DNA of 64,000 nucleotides from positions 3,584,842 through 3,648,841 of the forward strand of contig SDUX01000006.1 in NCBI GenBank assembly GCA_008729055.1, written 5' to 3'. Both the position numbers and the translations under genes were made by a program. Source of the stretch: Pyropia haitanensis. Its lineage: Eukaryota > Rhodophyta > Bangiophyceae > Bangiales > Bangiaceae. The notes below the pieces were generated by a model, which ran no database searches, was not told the DNA's origin, and saw only the letters and a list, made by a program, of their open reading frames with translations. Shown piece after piece: positions 17,729 through 25,724 of the stretch (position 1 is its first letter; each line of letters starts with the position of its first letter).

Positions 17729-19468
17729 ATGGACCCGCCCCTCCCCGCCGTCGATCGGGAGGCGTGGGAGGTGTCTGAGGGGTCGGCCGACGAGACGCGC
17801 GCCGCTGTGCTCGCGTCACAGCTCTCTCTTCGGCGGCGGCGACACTACGTGGCGCTGCTGGGCGCCGTGGCGCGGCGCCGACGTCGCGGCGGGTCCGTCC
17901 CCGGCCGCCGGCCCAACCGGCCGCGTGGTTTCGATGGGGGCTTCCATAGCATTCTTCGTGACTACTTTGGCGTGGACGGGTGCCCGCCTGTGTACGGCGA
18001 GGCAGATTTTGAGACGCGCTTTCGTGTGCCCCGGAATGTCTTTATGGAGATATACGACGACGTGAAGGATCTTCCCTACTGGAAGCGGACGGTCAACGCA
18101 ACTGGGCAGCCACAGGCGCATGGACTGCAGAAGGTGGTGGCTGCCTTTCGCGTGCTGGCGTACGGCGAGGCCGCTGATCGGCCTGACGAGTACCTGCGCC
18201 TGGCGAAGTCAACAACGGCGGTAGCGACGCAGATGCTAGTCGACCACATCGTGGACAACTACGAGTGCTCTTACTTGCGGCCACCCACTCTGCAGGAGCT
18301 GGCCCACATCCTCGACCGTAACGCGGCACGGGGCATGCCAGGCTGTATGGGCAGCATTGACTGCTCTCACTGGGCCTGGCGCATGTGCCCCAAAGCGCTT
18401 GCAGGACAATACCAAGACTACAAGAAGCGACGCTCTGTGATCATGGAGACGGTTTGTGATGAGGACCTTTTCATCTGGCATTTCTTTGTTGGCCCGCCTG
18501 GGAGCCACAACGATCTCAACGTGTGGGGCCAGTCCCCGCTGTGTATGGACATTACCAGTGGACAGTGGCCCCCGGACATGTTTGAGTACACACTGAACGG
18601 CCGGACCCGTCGCTTACTGTACGATTTGGCCGACGGTGTTTATCCCCATTTTCCTTTCTTTGCCCGACCCTTCTCCCGCGCCGCCAACAACTCCCTGAAA
18701 CGTCGCACGTACAACCGCCTGCAGGAAGCACTTCGAAAGGACGTGGAGCGCCTGTACGGCGTGCTGACCGCGCGGTTCCACATTTTGCTCCGGCCTGCCA
18801 AATTCCACTCTGTCGACCGCATTGTCCGCACTGCCAAAGCTGTGGCCATCCTGCACAACATGGTCGTCATTAACCGTCGGGACGGGTATCTCTCTCGGCG
18901 CCGCATCGGCGATGCTTTTGGTGAGCCGGGCGCCGCGGCCTCGACGTTGGCCGCGGCAGCTGCAGCAGCGTTGGCGGAGGCCGCGGGGAGTGCCGCCCTG
19001 GCGGCGGGCCCAGCCGGTGGGTCTGGCGGAGGTGGGGTGGGGGCGGCCGCGGGGAGTGGCACCCTGGCGGCCGGCCCAGCCGGTGCGTCTGGCGGAGGTG
19101 GGGGGGGGGCGGCCGCGGTGAGTGGCACCCTGACGGCCGGCCCAGCTGGTGCGTCTGGCGGAAGTGGGGGGGCGGCGGCCGCGGGGAGTGGCGCCCTGGT
19201 GGCTGGCACGCCGTGTGGACCTGTCGGTGCTCGTGGCGCGGGACGGGTGGTCGCAGGCGGTGGATCTTTAGGTGGACGCGGAGGAGCTGAAGCAGTCGAC
19301 GGTCGTGGTTGCCGTTCAGGCCACCCTGACGACATGCAGCGGTTGTCCGGCCTGCGGAGCCCGACGGAGCATGAGCGCTTGCGGGAGGACCTGGTGGAGC
19401 ACATCTGGGCGCATAGGAAGGACGCGCTCGCGCCCTACCTCCATCGACACGACGACCTCATGCGTTAG
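17729..19468 (+). CDS. Harbinger (PIF) DDE transposase
   Basis: A 579-residue nuclear DDE nuclease that cuts at the TIRs. The ATG at 17729 is chosen because upstream sequence in the frame is repeat; a GTGAGT donor at 17651 suggests a leader intron ending before the ATG. The N-terminal helical region (FRVPRNVFMEIYDDVKDL) precedes the catalytic core: Asp211 in GSIDCSHWAW, Asp302 in LADGVYPHF, Glu340 in KDVERLYGVL, with the conserved PGSHNDLNVW between. This matches the plant-transposon-protein (Harbinger) family. Residues about 410-490 are an Ala/Gly/Pro tail of about four near-repeats (LAAGPAGASGGGG type), unusual for the family. The last 40 residues (REDLVEHIWAHRK) return to a family-like C-terminus. 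No frame damage is seen. Confidence 0.93.
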   Translation: MDPPLPAVDREAWEVSEGSADETRAAVLASQLSLRRRRHYVALLGAVARRRRRGGSVPGRRPNRPRGFDGGFHSILRDYFGVDGCPPVYGEADFETRFRVPRNVFMEIYDDVKDLPYWKRTVNATGQPQAHGLQKVVAAFRVLAYGEAADRPDEYLRLAKSTTAVATQMLVDHIVDNYECSYLRPPTLQELAHILDRNAARGMPGCMGSIDCSHWAWRMCPKALAGQYQDYKKRRSVIMETVCDEDLFIWHFFVGPPGSHNDLNVWGQSPLCMDITSGQWPPDMFEYTLNGRTRRLLYDLADGVYPHFPFFARPFSRAANNSLKRRTYNRLQEALRKDVERLYGVLTARFHILLRPAKFHSVDRIVRTAKAVAILHNMVVINRRDGYLSRRRIGDAFGEPGAAASTLAAAAAAALAEAAGSAALAAGPAGGSGGGGVGAAAGSGTLAAGPAGASGGGGGGAAAVSGTLTAGPAGASGGSGGAAAAGSGALVAGTPCGPVGARGAGRVVAGGGSLGGRGGAEAVDGRGCRSGHPDDMQRLSGLRSPTEHERLREDLVEHIWAHRKDALAPYLHRHDDLMR

Positions 19469-19485
19469 AGCCTGAACGGCGTCGT

Positions 19486-19525
19486 AAAGGTTTTTTTTTT
19501 CCCTGACGGGTTTTTTTTTTCCTCA
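19486..19525 (+). terminator. Candidate 3' end signal of the transposase gene
   Basis: Eighteen bases after the transposase stop: AAAGG-T10-CCCTGACGGG-T10-CCTCA. A near-identical sequence in opposite orientation lies after the convergent gene (20016-20056). Matching inverted 3' elements suggest a shared termination/polyadenylation signal, or a stem joining the two ends. Confidence 0.45.
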
Positions 19526-20015
19526 TATCCCTCGTTTGGAGAGTACCGCCGCTGCGGCCAAGCTGTAGTATCTCCGCCTTGGGGCCGGCAGCGGCCGCAA
19601 AAATGGCGGGGCCGGGCCGGGCGGCTACTCGCCCCGCCGCTCACTTGGCGTGCGGGGCGGCCGCACAGCCGCGGCTGCCCGCCCACGCCCAACCCACGCC
19701 CCGTCCTCCCCGCGGCCGGTGGCGGCCGCCATCGTGGGATGCTCAGGTGCGGCCTGCTGCGGCCGGCCGCGTCGCCACTCGCCGCGCCGCTCGCTGAGCG
19801 CGCGGCGCGGCCGCACTGGTGGCGCTGCTAGGCCGCGCCGCACCCCGCCGGCCCCGGTGCTGTTTTTCGCATGTGGGCGTGGATGGTCTAGTGCGGCCGC
19901 TGCGAGAGCGAGGCGTGCGTGGTTTTATGTTCGGCGTTGTCCACGCCGAGTGTGTGCATCTTCGCCGACTTGGCCCTCTCCGTTTCTTGCTGTCATCATC
20001 GTGGCTGCAAAGTGC
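19526..20015. other. Intergenic region between the convergent transposon genes
   Basis: About 490 bp, GC-rich, no gene. Two related blocks about 155 bp apart (around 19625 and 19780) share a CTCGCC-(C/G)CGCCGCTC...GCGGCCGCAC pattern, like the GCGGCCGC-rich subterminal repeats elsewhere in the element. Confidence 0.45.
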
Positions 20016-20056
20016 TTAAGGAAAAAAAACCCCGGAGGGAAAAAAAAAACCTTTTA
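20016..20056 (-). terminator. Candidate 3' end signal of the Myb-like gene
   Basis: On the minus strand: AAAAGG-T10-CCCTCCGGGG-T8-CCTTAA, starting 24 nt after the TGA of the Myb-like gene. It mirrors 19486-19525. Confidence 0.45.
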
Positions 20057-20079
20057 TGTATCGCTCGTCTGCCAAAGCG

Positions 20080-22443
20080 TCACAGGAACAAGTCGTCGTC
20101 GTCCTCGTCCTCTTCCAGCTCTTTCACTTTGCCGATGAGGAGGCCAAACTCGTCGTCATTATTGATGGCTCCAGTGTCCGCGTCCGGGTCCTGCTCAGCG
20201 TCTTCATCACCTTCCCCGTCAGCTTCCTCCTCGTCCGCATAGCTCTCTCCAGATCCCGATGAAGGAACTGTCGGTGCGAGGCGAGGGGCCATCCACCTTG
20301 GCCCCTTCCCCTTAGAGCTTCGCTGCGTCGCACATTGAAGCTGCTTGTCGATTTGGGCGCGACGACCGTCGGACAGCAACGCGGCCGCAGCGCGTCCACC
20401 GCCCGCGGCCGTCAAGGACATACGTGGATGGGGCGCAATGGCCACCGTACCTATCCCTGCTGCTTCTGCGCGCACCGCCGTGGACGCACTAGGGGTTGAA
20501 GTCCCCGCCGGCCGCGTTGAAGTCGGCCGCGCGGCCGCCGCGGCAGGTACAGCACCTCTGGCTGCCCGCGGCGGCTCCACGGGCGGCCGTCCCCACACCA
20601 CAGCAGGCAGCGACGAAGATGACGTCGCTGGAGTGGGTTCCAATGGACGCCAATTCAGTACCGGCGCAGCGCGTCCCGTGCGCGGGAGGGCAGGGCGAGC
20701 CACAGCCGCGATAGGAGGGGAAGAGCGGCCGCCAGACGGTCCCGTGACCACGACCGCATCGGTCCCGCCGGTGAGCGTGGTTGCGGCGGCAGGACCGGCC
20801 GCGGGGGCGGCACAGGTAGTCGGCGCGGCCGTCGTCGCGGCCGCGTCGCCGCCTCTCCCCGGACCGCCACCACCCTCCGACATGCCCCCCAGCAGCGACA
20901 TCCGCTCTGCCGCACCATCTTGTCCAGCCCCGTCCTCAGGTTCCTCCTTGCTGCCATCTGCGGCTGCCCATAACCTCCCCTCCGCACCACCACCAGCGGC
21001 GACGGCCGGTCCATCAGCCGTACCGTCCGCGGCGGCCGCCTCCGAGGCGGCCGGAGCTGCCTGCGCGGCCAAGTGCGCTGCGATAAGCTCATCCGCGCGC
21101 TGGGCGAGAAAGTTGCGAAAGCGCGGCTCGTCGCGGATGGCGGGGGCCGACAGCGTCGCTATCAGGTTTCTGTCGCTCGCCGCCCGAGCAATGACCTTGA
21201 GCGCCTCGGTGTTGGCAATGCCCTCATTCGCAAAAGCTTTGTCCCTTGCAGCCTGCGCCATCCGGTCCAGGGTCGCCCGCGTGCCCAGCGGCCGCTCGGC
21301 AAAGGTCGCCGGCCGCTGACGCTTGCCCGGCGTCAGACCATCCGTCGCTTCCGAGCCGGCGCCGTCCGTTGCCGCGCTGGCGACGCTGGCTTCGCCTGCG
21401 CCAGCGGCCGCTCCCACCGGCGGGCCGTCCCCGCGGGCCCGCCGTCGGCGCGCCTCTTGGGCGGCCATGGCGGCCGCCCCGCTATACTTGTCTGAAACCT
21501 TGAGCACCCGCCAGCAGTTCATCCAGTACTCCGCTCTTGACTCGGGTGACTTAAGCCTCGGGTGGGGAACGTACTTCCCCATTCTGATGGCCTCGTACAC
21601 ATCCCGCTTCTCGTAGGAGGCCATCATGGCCAGCTCCATGTCGGCCTCCGATGGGTTGCCAGTCAGGTCGAGGCTCTCCACGTGCACACGCGCGCACACC
21701 AGGCGCATGACCTTCTCATTCAGCTTCTGGTAGTATCGCTGCACGGCGGCGGCCTCGCGGACAACCCTAGTACCGAGGCCGCCATCACCGGCCTGTGCGG
21801 CAATGCGGTCCATACGCGCCTGGAAGTTGGCCGTCACAGCAGCAAAAAACTCCTTGCCCTTCTGGTCGGTACCCACCACAGCATCCTCAGACACCTCCAG
21901 CCACGCCGCACTCAGCTGTACGCGCTCGACGGCGGAGTAGGGGACCCCGTTGGTGTGGATGCGAGGTCCCACTCCAGCTCGAACGCCCTCCGCGCCGCGG
22001 CCGCCGCCGCGGCCGCGTCCTCGAGCGACTGCAGCTGTGGTGGCGGCCGCTGAACCTCCTCCGCGGCCGTGGACGCCTCTTCCGCCTCGGCCGCGACGCC
22101 CGGCGCTGGGTCGCGTGCGGGCCCCGGCGGCTGCTGCGGCGGCCTCTCCGTCGGGGTCGCCGTCACCATCGGTGAGGCCGTCGCCGTCCCCGTTGCGGGC
22201 CGTGCGGCCTCCCGCGGGCGGTGGCCGACCGCCTCGTCCGCTCGGTCCTCCGTCACGGGACGCCCCGCCACCTCGGCGGCGCCGTCGGCCACGCGCCGGG
22301 GCAATCTCGGGGGTGCTGTACCCGGCGGAACTCGCTGCCCCGCTGCCGTCGCTGTCGTACCCGGAGCAGGTCCCACTGCCGCTGCTGCCAACCTCGTCGC
22401 GGCTGCTCCGCCCCCCTCTGGCGGTGGGAGGGGACGGGAACAT
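20080..22443 (-). CDS. Myb/SANT-like trihelix partner protein of the Harbinger element
   Basis: A 787-residue protein from ATG 22443 (MFPSPPTARGGRSSRDEVGS). In PIF/Harbinger systems such a protein binds the ends and helps bring the transposase into the nucleus. The N-terminus is Ser/Asp-rich, then Arg/Gly-rich. Residues about 165-320 form the trihelix region: VQLSAAWLEVSEDAVVGTDQ, then a long helix with VQRYYQKLNEKVMRLVCARV and a closing YWMNCWRVLKVSDKYSG. This is the layout of plant NAM-associated/Myb-like Harbinger ORF2 proteins (W...W...W). The C-terminus is Ala-rich and then strongly acidic (VKELEEDEDDDDLFL). It overlaps the end of the repeat-protein frame (22443-21912) in another frame, so splicing between the two is possible. 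TGA at 20082-20080. Confidence 0.8.
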   Translation of the reverse strand: MFPSPPTARGGRSSRDEVGSSGSGTCSGYDSDGSGAASSAGYSTPEIAPARGRRRRRGGGASRDGGPSGRGGRPPPAGGRTARNGDGDGLTDGDGDPDGEAAAAAAGARTRPSAGRRGRGGRGVHGRGGGSAAATTAAVARGRGRGGGRGAEGVRAGVGPRIHTNGVPYSAVERVQLSAAWLEVSEDAVVGTDQKGKEFFAAVTANFQARMDRIAAQAGDGGLGTRVVREAAAVQRYYQKLNEKVMRLVCARVHVESLDLTGNPSEADMELAMMASYEKRDVYEAIRMGKYVPHPRLKSPESRAEYWMNCWRVLKVSDKYSGAAAMAAQEARRRRARGDGPPVGAAAGAGEASVASAATDGAGSEATDGLTPGKRQRPATFAERPLGTRATLDRMAQAARDKAFANEGIANTEALKVIARAASDRNLIATLSAPAIRDEPRFRNFLAQRADELIAAHLAAQAAPAASEAAAADGTADGPAVAAGGGAEGRLWAAADGSKEEPEDGAGQDGAAERMSLLGGMSEGGGGPGRGGDAAATTAAPTTCAAPAAGPAAATTLTGGTDAVVVTGPSGGRSSPPIAAVARPALPRTGRAAPVLNWRPLEPTPATSSSSLPAVVWGRPPVEPPRAARGAVPAAAAARPTSTRPAGTSTPSASTAVRAEAAGIGTVAIAPHPRMSLTAAGGGRAAAALLSDGRRAQIDKQLQCATQRSSKGKGPRWMAPRLAPTVPSSGSGESYADEEEADGEGDEDAEQDPDADTGAINNDDEFGLLIGKVKELEEDEDDDDLFL

Positions 22444-25400
22444 GGCGGAACGGTTGGCGCTGCTGCTGCTGCTGCAGGTGGCGCTGCCGCAACCGGCGGT
22501 GGCGCTTGCGGGGGATGACGGGCCCGGCCCGGGGAGCAAGCAGGGGGAGTCGGTTCCCCCCGCTCCCCAGATGTTGTCACCGCCGCGGGGCCGGAGGGCG
22601 TCGCGGCCGGCGCAGGCAAGTTGCTCAAGAATGGCTGCGGTCGTGGGCCGGTGTAGCTCGGCCCACCCGGGCGCGGCTGCTCGGCGCTTGGCTGCTGCCC
22701 GCTGTACGAGCTCGGCAGTTGCGGGCCGCTTGGCGGAATGCCCCCGCGCGGTGCCGGGGACGGCAACGACCTCGGCTGTCCGCCCGCCGTCGCAGAAGAC
22801 GACGGTCGGTTGGCCGCCTCGCCACCTGCCTGCGGCCGCGCCTGCCCGCGAGGGCTCAGCGGCCGCTGCTGCTGCTCGTTGCGTAGTCCGCTTGGCCCCG
22901 CCTGGCCGTCGCCTAGCGGCGGCGGCGCCTGGCGCCGCGGGCTCGGCTGCCCCTCCCACTCCTCGCCGCCCCTCCCGCTCGGCCCCGCTTCGCCACCGCC
23001 CAGCGGCGGCGGAGTGCGTCGACGTGGGCTTGTCGGCCGCTCTTGCCGCTGGTGGCCCCACCCGCTCGGCCCCGCTTGGCCGCCACCCGATGGCGGCCAA
23101 GCCTGCTCGCGTGGGCTCGGCGGCCGCTGCCGCTCCTGGTTGCCCCACGTGCTCGGCCCGGCCTGGCCGCCGCCCAGCGGCGGCGGTGATTGACGGCGTG
23201 GGCTTGGCGTCCGCAGCTCCCGCTGGTTGCCCCACCCGCTCGGCCCCGCTTGGCCGCCGCCCACTCGCGGCGGCGTCTGACGGCGCGGGCTGCGCGCCGG
23301 CTCCTCCTGCTGGTTGCCCCACCCGCTCGGTCCCGGTTGGCCGCCACCCGACGGCCACCACGCCTGCCCGCGAGAGCTCGGCGGCCGCTGCAGCTGCTGG
23401 TTGCCCCACCCGCTCGGTCCCGGTTGGCCGCCACCCGACGGCCACCACGCCTGCCCGCGAGGGCTCGGCGGCCGCTGCAGCTGCTGGTTGCCCCACCCGC
23501 TCGGCCCCGCTTGGCCGCCACCCAGCGGCGGCGGTGATTGACGGCGTGGGCTGCGCGCCCGCTGCTGCTGCTGGTCTGCCCACCCGCTCGGTCCCGCCTG
23601 GCCGCCACCCGACGGCCGCCAAGCCGGCCCGCGAGGGCTCGGCGGCCGCTGCAGCTGCTGGTTGCCCCACCCGCTCGGCCCCGCTTGGCCACCGCCCAGC
23701 GGCGGCGGTGATTGACGGCGCGGGCTCCGCGCCGGCTGTTTCTGCTGGCTGCCCCACCCGCTCGGTCCCGGTTGGCCGCCACCCGACGGCCACCACGCCT
23801 GCCCGCGAGGGCTCGGCGGCCGCTGCAGCTGCTGGTTGCCCCACCCGCTCGGCCCCGCTTGGCCGCCGCCCAGCGGCGGCGGCGTCTGACGGCGCTGGCT
23901 GCGCGCCCGCTGCAGCTGCTGGTCTGCCCACCCGCTCGGTCCCGCCTGGCCGCCACCCGACGGCCGCCAAGCCGGCCCGCGAGGGCTCGGCGGCCGCTGC
24001 CGCTCCTGGTTGCCCCACGTGCTCGGCCCGGCCTGGCCGCCGCGCAGCGGCGGCGGCGTTCGACGGCGAGGGCTTGGCGTCCGCAGCTCCCGCTGGTTGC
24101 CCCACCCGCTCGGCCCCGCTTGGCCGCCGCCCACTCGCGGCGGCGTCTGACGGCGCGGGCTGCGCGCCGGCTCCTCCTGCTGGTTGCCCCACCCGCTCGG
24201 TCCCGGTTGGCCGCCACCCGACGGCCACCACGCCTGCCCGCGAGGGCTCGGCGGCCGCTGCAGCTGCTGGTTGCCCCACCCGCTCGGCCCCGCTTGGCCA
24301 CCGCCCAGCGGCGGCGGTGATTGACGGCGTGGGCTGCGCGCCCGCTGCAGCTGCTGGTCTGCCCACCCGCTCGGTCCCGCCTGGCCGCCACCCGACGGCC
24401 GCCAAGCCGGCCCGCGAGAGCTCGGCGGCCGCTGCCGCTCCTGGTTGCCCCACGTGCTCGGCCCGGCCTGGCCGCCGCGCAGCGGCGGCGGCGTTCGACG
24501 GCGTGGGCTTGGCGTCCGCAGCTCCCGCTGGTTGCCCCACCCGCTCGGCCCCGCTTGGCCGCCGCCCACTCGCGGCGGCGTCTGACGGCGCGGGCTGCGC
24601 GCCGGCTCCTCCTGCTGGTTGCCCCACCCGCTCGGTCCCGGTTGGCCGCCACCCGACGGCCACCACGCCTGCCCGCGAGGGCTCGGCGGCCGCTGCAGCT
24701 GCTGGTTGCCCCACCCGCTCGGCCCCGCTTGGCCGCCGCCCAGCGGCGGCGGCGTCTGACGGCGCTGGCTGCGCGCCCGCTGCAGCTGCTGGTCTGCCCA
24801 CCCGCTCGGTCCCGCCTGGCCGCCACCCGACGGCCGCCAAGCCGGCCCGCGAGGGCTCGGCGGCCGCTGCCGCTCCTGGTTGCCCCACGTGCTCGGCCCG
24901 GCCTGGCCGCCGCGCAGCGGCGGCGGCGTTCGACGGCGTGGGCTTGGCGTCCGCAGCTCCCGCTGGTTGCCCCACCCGCTCGGCCCCGCTTGGCCGCCGC
25001 CCACTTGCGGCGGCGTCTGACGGCGCTGGCTGCGCGCCGGTTCCTCCTGCTGGTTGCCCCACCCGCTCGGTCCCGGTTGGCCGCCACCCGACGGCCACCA
25101 CGCCTGCCCGCGAGGGCTCGGCGGCCGCTGCAGCTGCTGGTTGCCCCACCCGCTCGGCACCGCTTGGCCGCCGCCCAGTGGCGGCGGCGATTGACGGCGC
25201 GGGCTTGGCCGCCGCTCCTGCTGCTGGTTGCCCCACCCGCTTGGTCCGTTCTGGTTGCTGCCCCACAGTTCTCGTCCACGGAGGCCGCCGTCGTGCGGCC
25301 TCGTGATGCCCGCCAGGTCCTGCCTCGGTGGGCGAGCCGCCCAGGGGCAACGACAGGTCCAGTGGCACAGTCCGTGGCGATGCCCCGCGTGCTCTGCCAG

Positions 25401-25724
25401 GCGACACTGCCAGCACAGGCGCCGGAAGCCTCGGCGCACCTGTGTGCGCGACAGCTCCGCAGACTGACCCCACCAGCGGTTTGGTGCCTGGCCCGCGGGC
25501 GGTCGAGCGGCCCACGGGCACCCGCACCTCCACTGACAGAGCGGGTACTCCGGGCCCGTCACCTGCGCCCGGTGACAACGGGCGCAGAGGGCTCGGCAGC
25601 CACGGCGATGCTGGTCCTTGCTTATCTGCCGCGGCGGGGGCCCACCTCCCGGTGGCAGGCCCCTGCCAGGTCCGTCCTTGGACGGCCCACTGCGTCCTTG
25701 GTCCCCTCCGTCGCTCGCCGTCAT
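21912..25724 (-). CDS. Cys-motif and 28 x 29-residue repeat protein (Harbinger accessory ORF)
   Basis: Start ATG 25724 (ACAATGACGG context; MTASDGGDQGRSGPSKDG). If unspliced it is 1270 residues. Residues about 40-80 and 95-135 carry two copies of a motif with identical spacing, C-x2-C-x12-C-x3-C-x-C followed by PWAARPP (for example LCARC...LCQWRCGCPW and LCWQC...LCHWTCRCPW). This suggests metal-binding knuckles of a kind I do not recognise. Next come 28 tandem repeats of 29 residues, consensus PSGWGNQQ..RPPSPRGQ..PSGGGQAG, with Trp nearly invariant, then a Pro/Ala-rich tail. All six frames are open across the array because 87 is divisible by 3. I chose this frame for the Cys motifs and Trp conservation. 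It may be the 5' exon of the Myb-like gene rather than a separate gene. Disordered, possibly multimerising or DNA-coating: speculation. Confidence 0.6.
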   Translation of the reverse strand: MTASDGGDQGRSGPSKDGPGRGLPPGGGPPPRQISKDQHRRGCRALCARCHRAQVTGPEYPLCQWRCGCPWAARPPAGQAPNRWWGQSAELSRTQVRRGFRRLCWQCRLAEHAGHRHGLCHWTCRCPWAARPPRQDLAGITRPHDGGLRGRELWGSNQNGPSGWGNQQQERRPSPRRQSPPPLGGGQAVPSGWGNQQLQRPPSPRGQAWWPSGGGQPGPSGWGNQQEEPARSQRRQTPPQVGGGQAGPSGWGNQRELRTPSPRRRTPPPLRGGQAGPSTWGNQERQRPPSPRGPAWRPSGGGQAGPSGWADQQLQRARSQRRQTPPPLGGGQAGPSGWGNQQLQRPPSPRGQAWWPSGGGQPGPSGWGNQQEEPARSPRRQTPPRVGGGQAGPSGWGNQRELRTPSPRRRTPPPLRGGQAGPSTWGNQERQRPPSSRGPAWRPSGGGQAGPSGWADQQLQRARSPRRQSPPPLGGGQAGPSGWGNQQLQRPPSPRGQAWWPSGGGQPGPSGWGNQQEEPARSPRRQTPPRVGGGQAGPSGWGNQRELRTPSPRRRTPPPLRGGQAGPSTWGNQERQRPPSPRGPAWRPSGGGQAGPSGWADQQLQRARSQRRQTPPPLGGGQAGPSGWGNQQLQRPPSPRGQAWWPSGGGQPGPSGWGSQQKQPARSPRRQSPPPLGGGQAGPSGWGNQQLQRPPSPRGPAWRPSGGGQAGPSGWADQQQQRARSPRRQSPPPLGGGQAGPSGWGNQQLQRPPSPRGQAWWPSGGGQPGPSGWGNQQLQRPPSSRGQAWWPSGGGQPGPSGWGNQQEEPARSPRRQTPPRVGGGQAGPSGWGNQRELRTPSPRRQSPPPLGGGQAGPSTWGNQERQRPPSPREQAWPPSGGGQAGPSGWGHQRQERPTSPRRRTPPPLGGGEAGPSGRGGEEWEGQPSPRRQAPPPLGDGQAGPSGLRNEQQQRPLSPRGQARPQAGGEAANRPSSSATAGGQPRSLPSPAPRGGIPPSGPQLPSSYSGQQPSAEQPRPGGPSYTGPRPQPFLSNLPAPAATPSGPAAVTTSGERGEPTPPACSPGRARHPPQAPPPVAAAPPAAAAAAPTVPPCSRPLPPPEGGGAAATRLAAAAVGPAPGTTATAAGQRVPPGTAPPRLPRRVADGAAEVAGRPVTEDRADEAVGHRPREAARPATGTATASPMVTATPTERPPQQPPGPARDPAPGVAAEAEEASTAAEEVQRPPPQLQSLEDAAAAAAAARRAFELEWDLASTPTGSPTPPSSAYS
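22810..25246 (-). repeat. 87-bp tandem array, 28 copies, with 435-bp higher-order units
   Basis: The + strand phrase GGTTGCCCCACCCGCTCGG recurs every 87 bp. Units fall into distinguishable types, and types repeat in blocks of five (435 bp) three times (protein units 2-6, 7-11, 12-16), showing recent block duplication. The outer units (1, 24-28) are more diverged. Confidence 0.92.

Noticed and set aside
22913..25279. Long minus-strand Arg/Ala/Gly frame through the same array
   Set aside because: Third-frame shadow of the array; Arg-rich low complexity, no start context and no flanking domain.
21950..25306. Very long + strand open frame of Ala/Gly/Pro repeats
   Set aside because: It is a shadow of the 87-bp array (length divisible by 3). 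It has no non-repeat protein-like sequence, and the minus-strand frame has Cys motifs and a good ATG.
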